From Methylobacterium soli (GTDB taxonomy: Bacteria > Pseudomonadota > Alphaproteobacteria > Rhizobiales > Beijerinckiaceae): DNA of 64,000 nt. Both the position numbers and the translations under genes were made by a program. The stretch lies in the NCBI RefSeq assembly GCF_008806385.1, contig NZ_VZZK01000029.1, positions 29,178-93,177 on the forward strand, given 5' to 3'. Positions 34,038-42,037 of the stretch are shown one piece after another. How positions within the stretch are numbered: the first letter of the stretch is position 1; each line of letters opens with the position of its first letter. The notes under the pieces are model-generated. The model saw only the letters and a list, made by a program, of their open reading frames with translations. It was not told the origin of the DNA and did no database searches.

Positions 34038-36128
34038 TCAGGCGAGGTGCAGGGCGGTGACGGCGAGGTCGATGGCCTTGATGCCGAGGAAGGGCACCAG
34101 GATGCCGCCGAGGCCGTAGATCAGGAGGTTGCGCCGCAGCAGCGCGGCGGCGCCGACCGCCCGGTAGGACACCCCGCGCAGCGCCAGCGGGATCAGCGCG
34201 ACGATCACGAGGGCGTTGAAGATGATGGCCGAGAGGATCGCGCTCTGGGGCGAGGCGAGGCCCATGACGTTGAGCGCCTGGAGCTGCGGATAGAGCCCGA
34301 GGAACATCGCCGGGATGATGGCGAAGTACTTCGCCACGTCGTTGGCGATCGAGAAGGTCGTGAGCGCCCCGCGCGTCATCAGGAGCTGCTTGCCGATGCC
34401 CACGATCTCGATGAGCTTCGTCGGATCGGAATCGAGGTCGACCATGTTGCCGGCCTCGCGCGCCGCCACCGTGCCGGTGTTCATGGCGACGCCGACATCG
34501 GCCTGGGCGAGCGCGGGGGCGTCGTTGGTGCCGTCGCCGCACATGGCGACGAGCTTGCCCTCCGCCTGCTCGCGCCGGATCAGCGCCAGCTTGTCCTCGG
34601 GGGTGGCCTGGGCGAGGAAATCGTCGACGCCCGCTTCCGCCGCGATGGCGGCCGCCGTCATGGGGTTGTCGCCCGTGATCATGACCGTGCGGATGCCCAT
34701 GCGGCGCAGCTCCGCGAAGCGCTCCCGGATGCCGCCCTTCACGATGTCCTTCAGGCAGACCACGCCGAGCAGCCGCCCGTCGCGGGCGACCGCCAGCGGC
34801 GTGCCGCCGGCCTTGGCGATCTCCTCCGCGATGGAGCGGATCTCGCCCACGGTCTCGCTCTCGGCGGCCGGGTGGTAGGCGAGCGCCGCGCTGGAGCCGC
34901 GGCTCGCCATCGGCTGTCCGGAGACGGAGGCGATGACCGCGTCGACCGCGCCCTTGCGGATGTGGGAACCGTCGAGGTCCACGCCCGACATCCGCGACTG
35001 CGCCGTGAAGGGCACGAAGGTGGCGTTGAGCCCGGCCATGTCCCGGGCGCGGAGCCCGTACTTGTCCTTGGCCAGCACCACGATGGAGCGGCCTTCCGGC
35101 GTCTCGTCGGCGAGCGAGGCGAGCTGGGCGGCATCCGCGAGATCCTGCTCGGTGACGCCGCGCACGGGCCGGAACGCCGTGGCCTGCCGGTTGCCGAGCG
35201 TGATCGTGCCGGTCTTGTCGAGGAGCAGCGTGTCGACGTCGCCCGCCGCCTCCACGGCCCGGCCCGACATGGCCAGCACGTTGAAGCGCACCAGCCGGTC
35301 CATGCCGGCGATGCCGATGGCCGAGAGCAGCGCCCCGATCGTGGTCGGGATCAGGGTCACGAACAGGGCCACGAGGACGACGAGCGGGATCGCGCCGCCC
35401 GCGTAGCGCGCGAAGCTCGGGATCGAGGCCACCGCGAACACGAACACGATGGTGAGGCCTGCGAGCAGGATGTTGAGAGCGATCTCGTTCGGGGTCTTCT
35501 GGCGCGCCGCGCCCTCCACGAGGGCGATCATGCGGTCGACGAAGGTCGAGCCCGCCGCCGACGTGATCCGCACCCGGATCTCGTCGGACAGGACCTGCGT
35601 GCCCCCCGTCACCGCCGAGCGGTCGCCGCCCGATTCCCGGATCACGGGGGCGGATTCGCCCGTGATGGCCGCCTCGTTGACCGAGGCCACCCCGGCGATC
35701 ACCTCGCCGTCGGAGGGGATGAGGTCGCCCGCCTCGACCAGCACCACGTCGCCGACCGTCAAGAGGGTGCCCGGGACCGTCTCGTAGTCGCGCCCGGATC
35801 CCGTGAGGCGCTTGGCCATGGTCTCGGTGCGGGCGCGCCGCAGGCTGTCGGCCTGGGCCTTGCCGCGCCCCTCCGCCAGCGCCTCGGCGACGTTGGCAAA
35901 GAGCAGCGTGAACCAGAGCCAGAGGATGATCTGGCCCGAGAAGAACAGGCCCGGCGCGCCCGTGGCGAGGTCGCGCAGGAAGAGGATCGTGGTGAGGAGC
36001 GCCACCACCTCGACCACGAACATGACCGGATTCCGGATCATGACGCGCGGATCGAGCTTGCGCAGGGCGGCGAGGAGGGCCGGCCCGACGAGGGCGGCGT
36101 TGAACAGGGAGGAGGCGGGACGGGACAT
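34038..36128 (-). CDS. kdpB: K+-transporting ATPase KdpB subunit
   Basis: 696 residues, P-type ATPase. The phosphorylation motif DKTGTIT has its Asp at about residue 304. GDxxPxDG-type residues are in VEAGDLIPSDGEVIAGVAS, and AAITGESAPV and the hinge GDGTNDAPALAQADVGVAMN are all present. KdpB hydrolyses ATP to drive K+ movement through KdpA at the inner membrane. It lies between the 65-residue ORF and kdpC with a short spacer. The order and length match other alphaproteobacterial kdp operons. Confidence 0.97.
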   Translation of the reverse strand: MSRPASSLFNAALVGPALLAALRKLDPRVMIRNPVMFVVEVVALLTTILFLRDLATGAPGLFFSGQIILWLWFTLLFANVAEALAEGRGKAQADSLRRARTETMAKRLTGSGRDYETVPGTLLTVGDVVLVEAGDLIPSDGEVIAGVASVNEAAITGESAPVIRESGGDRSAVTGGTQVLSDEIRVRITSAAGSTFVDRMIALVEGAARQKTPNEIALNILLAGLTIVFVFAVASIPSFARYAGGAIPLVVLVALFVTLIPTTIGALLSAIGIAGMDRLVRFNVLAMSGRAVEAAGDVDTLLLDKTGTITLGNRQATAFRPVRGVTEQDLADAAQLASLADETPEGRSIVVLAKDKYGLRARDMAGLNATFVPFTAQSRMSGVDLDGSHIRKGAVDAVIASVSGQPMASRGSSAALAYHPAAESETVGEIRSIAEEIAKAGGTPLAVARDGRLLGVVCLKDIVKGGIRERFAELRRMGIRTVMITGDNPMTAAAIAAEAGVDDFLAQATPEDKLALIRREQAEGKLVAMCGDGTNDAPALAQADVGVAMNTGTVAAREAGNMVDLDSDPTKLIEIVGIGKQLLMTRGALTTFSIANDVAKYFAIIPAMFLGLYPQLQALNVMGLASPQSAILSAIIFNALVIVALIPLALRGVSYRAVGAAALLRRNLLIYGLGGILVPFLGIKAIDLAVTALHLA

Positions 36129-36206
36129 GGTCGGGTGTCCGAGCAGGAGTGATGAGGCCCGGCAGGCCGGGCCGGGGTTCGAGGCCGGGATGCGTGAGCG
36201 TGAGGC

Positions 36207-36404
36207 TCAGGGCGCGACGGCCCGGGCCATCAGGGCGGCCGCCGCCATCAGGGCGAGCCCGCCGATGAGAGCGACGGCGAGGAGCGCCAGGATCAGGTCG
36301 GAGAGCCGGGCCGGCGCGACGGCGCCCTTCGCGCCGACGGGACGCGATGGCGGGGCGCGGCGGATCAGGCGCGGGATGCGGCGCGGCGGGAGGACGTGGC
36401 GCAC
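36207..36404 (-). CDS. small membrane protein between kdpA and kdpB
   Basis: 65 residues. The basic, Pro-rich N-terminal half (RHVLPPRRIPRLIRRAPP) is followed by a single C-terminal helix (DLILALLAVALIGGLALMAAAALMA). GTG 36404 lies three bases after the kdpA stop, with GGGGG upstream, so it is positioned to be translated with kdpA. It is not KdpF, which is present upstream. I know no named family. A regulatory or assembly role in the Kdp complex is a guess from position. Confidence 0.5.
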   Translation of the reverse strand: MRHVLPPRRIPRLIRRAPPSRPVGAKGAVAPARLSDLILALLAVALIGGLALMAAAALMARAVAP

Positions 36405-36407
36405 GGC

Positions 36408-38123
36408 TCAGCCCCCCGTCGCGAAGGTCTGGCCGGCGGCGCCCGCGAGGTGCTCGACCACGGGCCCGAGCGCCAGCGCGGGGAAGAAAGTCAAGCCGCC
36501 GACGATCAGGATGACGCCCACCAGCATCCCGACGAACAGGCCGCCATGGGTCGGCAAGGTCCCGGCCGAGGCCGGCACAGTCCGCTTGGCCGCGAGCGAG
36601 CCCGCGATCGCGAGCGCCGGGATGATCACGAAGAACCGCCCCACCAGCATCCCGAAGGCGAGGGTCGTGTTGTAGAAGAGCGTGTTGCCGCTGAGCCCGC
36701 CGAAGGCCGAGCCGTTATTGGCGGCAGCCGAGGTGAAGGCGTAGAGGATCTCCGAGAAGCCGTGCGGGCCCGCATTGGCGGGTCCGGCGAGGCCCGCGGC
36801 CAGGATTGTGGCGAGCGCGGTGAAGCCCAGCATCATCAGGGGCAGGCACAGGATGGCGAGCATGGCCATCTTGACCTCCCGCGCCTCGATCTTCTTGCCG
36901 AGATATTCGGGGGTGCGCCCGACCATCAGGCCGGCCACGAAGATCGCCACGATGACGAAGACCAGCATCCCGTAGAGGCCCGCCCCGACGCCGCCCACGA
37001 TGATCTCGCCGAGTTGCATGTTGATCATCGGGATCAGGCCGCCGAGCGCCGTGAAGGAATCGTGCATCGCGTTCACGGCGCCGCACGAGGCCGCCGTCGT
37101 CACCACGGCGAACAAAGCGGAGGCGACGATCCCGAAGCGGACCTCCTTGCCCTCGAGGTTGCCGCCCGCGAGGCCGAAGCCGTTCAGGACGGGGCTGCCG
37201 GCGGCCTCGCTCCCGTAGGTGACGGCGACGCCGGCCAGGAACAGGATGCCCATGGCGGCCAGGATCGCCCAGCCCTGGCGCTCGTCGCCGACCATGCGGC
37301 CGAAGACGTTGGTCAGGGCGGCGCCGAGCGCGAAGATCGAAACGATCTGGACGAAGTTCGACAGCGCCGTCGGGTTCTCGAACGGGTGGGCCGCGTTGGC
37401 GTTGAAGAACCCGCCCCCGTTGGTGCCCAGCATCTTGATGGCGACCTGGCTCGCCACCGGCCCGACCGCGATGGTCTGCCGCGCGCCCTCCAGCGTCGTC
37501 GCGTCAACATAGGGCCCGAGGGTCTGCGGCACGCCCTGCGCGACCAGGAACAGCGTGTAGACGATGCAGAGCGGCAGCAGCACGTAGAGGGTGCAGCGGG
37601 TGAGATCGACCCAGAACGAGCCCACCGTCCGGGCCGAGGCCCGCGAGAACCCGCGGATCAGCGCGAGGGCGAGCGCGATGCCGGTCGCGGCCGACAGGAA
37701 GTTCTGGTGCGTCAGCCCCAGCATCTGAGCCAGGTAGGAGAGCGTGCTCTCGCCGCCGTAATTCTGCCAGTTGGTGTTCGTGACGAAGCTCGCCGCGGTG
37801 TTGAAGGCGAGATCGGGCGCCACGGCCGCCTGGCCGGCCGGGTTCAGCGGCAGCCAGTCCTGCAGGCGCAGGATCGCGTAGAGGATGAGGAAGCCGAGCG
37901 CGTGGAAGCCCAGCATGGCGAGGCCGTAGCCGAGCCAGCTCTGCTCGTGGCGCGCGTCGATGCCGGCGGCGCGGTAGAGCCCGCGCTCGACGGGGCCGAG
38001 CACGGGCGAGAGAATGGTGCGATCGCCCGAGAAGACGCGCGTCATGTACCCGCCGAGCGGCTTCACGAGCGCCAGCACGACCGCGCAGAACAGCGCGATC
38101 TGGATCCAGCCGTTGAGAGTCAT
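36408..38123 (-). CDS. kdpA: K+-transporting ATPase KdpA subunit
   Basis: 571 residues, about ten membrane helices. The selectivity-filter region sequences are visible: FVTNTNWQNYGGESTLSY, LGTNGGGFFNANAAHPFENP, and AAANNGSAFGGLSGNTLFYN. KdpA binds and translocates K+ as part of KdpFABC. It starts ATG 38123 and follows kdpF after about 20 bases. The length fits the family. Confidence 0.97.
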   Translation of the reverse strand: MTLNGWIQIALFCAVVLALVKPLGGYMTRVFSGDRTILSPVLGPVERGLYRAAGIDARHEQSWLGYGLAMLGFHALGFLILYAILRLQDWLPLNPAGQAAVAPDLAFNTAASFVTNTNWQNYGGESTLSYLAQMLGLTHQNFLSAATGIALALALIRGFSRASARTVGSFWVDLTRCTLYVLLPLCIVYTLFLVAQGVPQTLGPYVDATTLEGARQTIAVGPVASQVAIKMLGTNGGGFFNANAAHPFENPTALSNFVQIVSIFALGAALTNVFGRMVGDERQGWAILAAMGILFLAGVAVTYGSEAAGSPVLNGFGLAGGNLEGKEVRFGIVASALFAVVTTAASCGAVNAMHDSFTALGGLIPMINMQLGEIIVGGVGAGLYGMLVFVIVAIFVAGLMVGRTPEYLGKKIEAREVKMAMLAILCLPLMMLGFTALATILAAGLAGPANAGPHGFSEILYAFTSAAANNGSAFGGLSGNTLFYNTTLAFGMLVGRFFVIIPALAIAGSLAAKRTVPASAGTLPTHGGLFVGMLVGVILIVGGLTFFPALALGPVVEHLAGAAGQTFATGG

Positions 38124-38145
38124 GGGATTGGTCCGTCCGGGCCGC

Positions 38146-38235
38146 TCAGAACCGCTCGGGGCGGACGAGGGCGTAGGTGAGATAGCCGAGGAGCCCCAGG
38201 GTCACGAGGGCGCCGAGCGCGAGGTCGAGGGTCAT
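38146..38235 (-). CDS. kdpF: KdpF subunit, 29 residues
   Basis: The minus-strand frame from ATG 38235 reads MTLDLALGALVTLGLLGYLT followed by YALVRPERF and a TGA at 38146-38148. A single helix ending in the YLxxALxRPExF tail is the signature of KdpF, a peptide that stabilises KdpFABC. GGAGG-like sequence precedes the start. It is followed by kdpA after 22 bases. Confidence 0.92.
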   Translation of the reverse strand: MTLDLALGALVTLGLLGYLTYALVRPERF

Positions 38236-38249
38236 GGCGGGAGCCTCCC

Positions 38250-38333
38250 TCAGAGCCGGTCGCAGAGGGCGACGTAGCCGGCCGCGGCCGCGAAGAAGGC
38301 GAGGCCGGCGGCGATGAAGACGATGTCGAGCAT
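38250..38333 (-). CDS. 27-residue membrane peptide upstream of kdpF
   Basis: Minus-strand frame from ATG 38333: MLDIVFIAAGLAFFAAAAGY then VALCDRL and TGA. It has one hydrophobic helix and a CDRL tail. Short peptides of this kind (M-hydrophobic helix-Y-x-x-x-C-(D/E)-R-L) precede kdpF in several GC-rich genomes and are usually not annotated. Its stop lies 14 bases before kdpF. The function is unknown; it could be a leader or an extra subunit. Confidence 0.6.
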   Translation of the reverse strand: MLDIVFIAAGLAFFAAAAGYVALCDRL

Positions 38334-38596
38334 GGTGCGTCCAGATCCGATCCCGGCCCTGGCGCGGACATCCGGCTGGCCGGGGCCGCCGGGTCCGCCA
38401 CTGGGCCGAGACGGGATCATCGCCCGGATGCGCGTGAGGATTCGAGACGGAGGGACCCGCGATCGTATCAGGGACGCATGAGGATCCGGGCTGCCGCGCC
38501 CCGGATCGCCAGCCGCAAGGGCACGCCGCCGGCGGGGGCGCTCCGGGACTCCACGCCGGCGTCCGGGCTCAGGCGATCCTGCTCAGGCGATCCTGC

Positions 38597-39009
38597 TCAG
38601 CCGATCTTGCCGCCGCCCCGGCGCGTGAGCGCGACGACCGACGGACGCGGCGGCAGGTTGGGCTGGAAATCGGGCCAGCGCGTCGCGGGCCGCTCGAAGC
38701 GCGCGGGCGCGGAATCGTCCTCGGACTCGCCCGGATGCTGCACGGCCACGAAGAAGGTCTCGTCGTCCGGCGTGAAGCACGGGCCGCACATCTCGGCGCC
38801 GACGGGAACCCGGAAGAAGTGCCGGGCGGTGCCGCGGCGCGGCCCCTCGGTCTCGAGGGCCCAGATCCCGTCGGTGCGCCCCGGGCGAGGATGCCGGCGG
38901 CACCCTCGTGCTTCACCCGCCCGAGCGCCGTGCGCTTCCTGGGGACCGAGGCCGGATCGAAGAGATCGGGGAGAGGGGCGACATCGCGCGGAACGGTCCG
39001 GAGGGTTCG
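38597..39009 (-). pseudogene. phoX: phoX (DUF839 phosphatase) remnant, internally deleted and frameshifted
   Basis: The last 100 codons read as the conserved C-terminus of PhoX-type alkaline phosphatases: TDGIWALETEGPRRGTARHF, RVPVGAEMCGPCFTPDDETF, FVAVQHPGESEDD and TRWPDFQPNLPPRPSVVALT, ending GGGKIG. Upstream the frame changes at about 38880. Residues in the other frame (RKRTALGRVKHEGAAGI) resemble an earlier PhoX segment (ALGRFAHEGA). The residues that should lie between are missing, so a large internal deletion joined them out of phase. No intact 5' part remains. PhoX would be a Tat-exported calcium-dependent phosphatase; this copy is dead. Confidence 0.75.
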
Positions 39010-39735
39010 GGAGGATGCGGCGAGGCTCGGGGACCTGCGTGTCAGGGGTGTGACACGATCCACCGGGCCGGCCGCCGCCAGCCCGGGACCGGCGCCCGCC
39101 GGACCGGCATCGCGCAATTGAGTTTTGCAAAATCCGGTCTAGCGTGGCCGTGGAACCGGTGCGACGGTGCCGCGGTCGGGCTCTTCGGACCTGGCATGGC
39201 TCCGCTGGCATTCACGTCCTGTCTCGCCGGCGGGGCCGCTCGTGCTGCGGCGTGCCGGCCGTGGCCGGTGCCGCAACTTTGGTCGTATGGCGGGAGCGAT
39301 GAGAGACGGCTATCCTTTCGGCCGTCGCGTCGTCCCAGCCTGTCTGATCGAAGTGGCCGGCGGGCCTGCGGTATCCGAACCCACGACACCGCATGGCCCG
39401 CTGATCCCCTGCCCTGATCCCCTGCCCGCGGCGATCCCCTCAGCGATGGCCCTCTCCGGCCTGGGTTCGCGCCTGCCCGTTCCCAGGATGAGGCAGGCTC
39501 CCGCCCTCACCCGGCCTGACAGCCCCCGGGATGGGGACGCGCGATCCGCTCCGGGCCGCCTAATCCTCAATAAGTGTTAAGACGATTGCGAACATTGCAG
39601 CATCAAATCGCCACAAGTGGAAATGGTACACGCATTGCAACGAGACCAATGATGAGTGTTTTCGTATCAAGATGACCCGGAATCGGTCTATAGAATCGAG
39701 AGCGCGCAGGTGAGAACGCCGCAAGGGGCTAGGCA
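39010..39735. other. about 720 bases with no supportable gene; promoter at right end
   Basis: The left part is GC-rich with only shadow frames. An inverted repeat TGCGGT...ACCGCA (39367-39393) encloses a sequence like a tRNA T-loop but no tRNA body exists. From about 39570 the DNA turns AT-rich, and tatagaat at about 39690-39700 is a possible -10 for the following gene. Confidence 0.5.
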
Positions 39736-40038
39736 GTGACCCGTTTTAAAACATCTGAGCTTGCGAGAGACATCCGTCCGCACGAGGCTGAGGCGGATGG
39801 CAGGGACCAAGAGCCTGTGCGCCTGACGGCTGCGGCGGACGATACGCTGCGGCAGATCTCGGATGCGCTCGGCATCACCGTGGCGCTGTTCTCACCGAAC
39901 GTGATCCCGCTCCGCGTGCAGGCCGGCGAGACGGTCGGGCTGCACGAGGCCACGGCGCTGGTCCAGGCCTATCTGCGGATCGAGGATGCGGCCACGCGGC
40001 AGCGCTGCCTCGCCTTCGTCCAAGCCGCGACCGCGTAA
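39736..40038 (+). CDS. small regulator-like protein, unknown
   Basis: 100 residues, GTG start at 39736 with AAGGGG about 8 bases upstream. The sequence has VRLTAAADDTLRQISDALGI and HEATALVQAYLRIEDAATRQ then RCLAFVQAA. The second part looks like the tail after the helix-turn-helix in XRE-type regulators (a helix of the form LxxAYLRIxDxxxRxRxLxFV). The first half, with DALGITVALF, would fit a shortened helical domain. It may be a degenerate or partner form of an XRE regulator. The AT-rich upstream region suggests independent transcription. Confidence 0.6.
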   Translation: MTRFKTSELARDIRPHEAEADGRDQEPVRLTAAADDTLRQISDALGITVALFSPNVIPLRVQAGETVGLHEATALVQAYLRIEDAATRQRCLAFVQAATA

Positions 40039-40065
40039 GCCACGGGCGATCCCCGGCGGCCTCCG

Positions 40066-41115
40066 TCAGGCGGGCCGGGCGACGGCACCCGGTTCCCCGC
40101 AGGCGTGGCAGAAGCGATCGAAGGTGCTCTTGCGCTGCTCGCAGCGCACGCACCGCTCGAAGACGCCGATGCCGCAATGCGGGCAGTAATTCGTGTTCGG
40201 ATCCGCGAGGTTGAGGGACCGCTCGCAGCCGGGGCAGACCTTCTTGGCGAGGTGCGCCAGGGCCTGGTCCGTCGCGATCTCGGTCCGGCGCTCCTCGTTC
40301 GGACGCGCTTCCGCCTCCTTCTGCCGGGCCAGATAGGCCTGGAACCCGTTGATGGCGGCCCGGCCCGCGATCAGCGTGACGATGATGCCGACGCCGTACT
40401 GCACGTAGCCGCCATAGCTCGGCAGGTAGGGCACGAGCTCGACGAAGAACGCGAAGGCGGCAAAGAACCCGAAGCCCCAGATGAAGGGCCAGTTGCGGGT
40501 GTGGCGCCGCTTGAGGAGGAGCCAGCCCGCCAGGGCGAGGAGCGGCAGGGTCAGGGCGAGCCGGTAGCCGAAGACGCGCAGCTCCTGCCCGGTCTCGGCC
40601 GCCCGCAGCCTCTCGGCGGCGACGACGCGGATCTCGGTCTCGACGCGCTCCTGCGCGGCTCCGCGCTCGGACAGGTCGAGGCTCTCTCGGGCGAGCCCTT
40701 CGAGGCGCGTCTCGATGCTGCGCTCGGCCTCCTTGAGGGCATCGAGGCGCTCGGTTCGGCTCACGAGGCCCGGATCCTGGTCGACGCGCTGCGTCGCGTC
40801 CCGCGTCTTCAGCCAGTTCGAGAAGGTCTCGCGCGCCGCCGCCGAGGCGGATCGCGCCGCTTCAAGTTCGAGCTCGGCCTGCTCGACGCGGCGCTGGTTC
40901 TCCTGCCGGTCACGGCGGATCTGCCGCAAGGCCTCGGCGGTGGGTCCGGCCCGGTCGCGGTCGAGGAACTGCTCCAGGGTGTAGTGCTGCTCGACTTGCG
41001 GCAGGTCGCCGACGACCAGGGCCCCGAGGGCGGTCAGGAACCACGCGAAGGCAAGGGCGACGAGCCAGAGGGCGCGGTTGAACCAGCGCTCCGACGATCT
41101 CGATCCGACTTTCAC
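40066..41115 (-). CDS. membrane protein with coiled coil and C-terminal zinc-ribbon pairs
   Basis: 349 residues from GTG 41115 (AGGGGGCCGGA upstream). A membrane helix (about 14-35, LWLVALAFAWFLTALGALVV) precedes a long charged coiled coil (about 55-185, RRDRQENQRRVEQAELELEA and AERSIETRLEGLARESLDLS). Further helices follow at about 195-275. The C-terminus has four CxxC pairs: CPGC, CPHC, CVRC and CHAC, a double zinc ribbon. I know no exact family. The layout suggests a membrane-anchored scaffold or quality-control protein. It is convergent with the small gene on its left. Confidence 0.7.
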   Translation of the reverse strand: MKVGSRSSERWFNRALWLVALAFAWFLTALGALVVGDLPQVEQHYTLEQFLDRDRAGPTAEALRQIRRDRQENQRRVEQAELELEAARSASAAARETFSNWLKTRDATQRVDQDPGLVSRTERLDALKEAERSIETRLEGLARESLDLSERGAAQERVETEIRVVAAERLRAAETGQELRVFGYRLALTLPLLALAGWLLLKRRHTRNWPFIWGFGFFAAFAFFVELVPYLPSYGGYVQYGVGIIVTLIAGRAAINGFQAYLARQKEAEARPNEERRTEIATDQALAHLAKKVCPGCERSLNLADPNTNYCPHCGIGVFERCVRCEQRKSTFDRFCHACGEPGAVARPA

Positions 41116-41348
41116 TCCGGCCCCCTTCCGCGCCGCAGCTTCGTCCCGGGATGCCCGCTCCCCCCGTGAGCGCGTGGCGAGCCCGTTGCGGCCTGCCGCA
41201 CGCAAGACGTGCGAGGCGCCCGCTTGGTGCGACCAGCGATCATTGAAGGTTCGTGGCGCGAGACGCTAGAGCATGGCGGTGCCGGCCGTCACATTCCGGG
41301 TCGGCCGGTGACGGCGCCCGGCCGCCAAAGGATCGCGACCGGAGCGCG

Positions 41349-41850
41349 TCAGCAGCCGCGGCAGATCGACTTCGCCGCACTGCGGCCGGCTTCCTCCACC
41401 CGCCGCATGGCCACTTCGGCATCCTGGACGGGCGCGGCGGCCGCGCGACCCGAGGCTGCCCGTGGCGACGGGCTCGCGCGCCGCCTCGGCGATGGCCCGG
41501 TAGGCCGGCGAGCCGGGGCCGGTCGGGCGATCGAGTTCGGCGAAATTCGTGGATCCGCGCGTCGCGAAGCGGGTCCGCAGGGCCGCGGCGCGGCTGAGCG
41601 CGGCGAACGGATCGACGCCGCCGGCGCGCCCCGCCGGATGCGCGCGCTCGGCCCGGTGCCGGGCCGGCTCAGCCAAGTGCCGAACCGGCTCGACCAAGTT
41701 CCGGGCCGGCTCGGCGAAGTGCCGGGCCGGTTCGGCCGGCGGCAGGCTGGCGTAGCGCGCGGTCGGAGCCGGCATCATGCGCGAGCACCCGGTCATGAGC
41801 AGCAGCGCCGGGCCGGCAATGATCAGAGCTCTCGCCACGTTGTTCCCCAC
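41349..41850 (-). pseudogene. lipoprotein gene with a probable frameshift
   Basis: GTG 41850 opens a lipoprotein signal peptide (ARALIIAGPALLLMTGC, Cys at the lipobox). Next comes a repetitive segment EPARHFAEPARNLVEPVRHL, then PFAALSRAAALRTRFATRGS. Near 41450, a run of three G in ctcgggtcg seems to carry one extra base. Reading one frame over from there gives RAAAAPVQDAEVAMRRVEE then AGRSAAKSICRGC and a stop at 41349, which looks like the true end. The unshifted frame continues as low-complexity Arg-rich sequence to 41266. Either a recent mutation or a sequencing error explains it. The function is unknown; it would be an outer-membrane or inner-membrane lipoprotein. Confidence 0.6.
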
Positions 41851-42037
41851 CCAGCAGTCGACGCGGGTGCGCTTAAGCCATGGGGGCGATTAAGACTCGG
41901 TTCGATGCATCCCTGCGCGGCCATCCCAGTTTGGAATCGCCGGCCGGGCCTTGCGGGAGAGCGGGGCCTGAAGGAGCCGATCTCGGCCCGCATGCGGGGC
42001 GAGGGAGGATCCGGCCGCCCGCGCGCCGTCCCGCCGC

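Noticed and set aside
39367..39393. tRNA-like T-loop sequence (gtgggttcggatacc on the minus strand) inside an inverted repeat
   Set aside because: Only the T-arm-like part is present; there is no acceptor, D or anticodon arm around it. At most it is a tRNA fragment.
39167..39580. Plus-strand open frame of 137 codons containing CGIRTHD-like text
   Set aside because: Unbiased, no domain, no ribosome site, and this text often arises from T-loop-like sequence.
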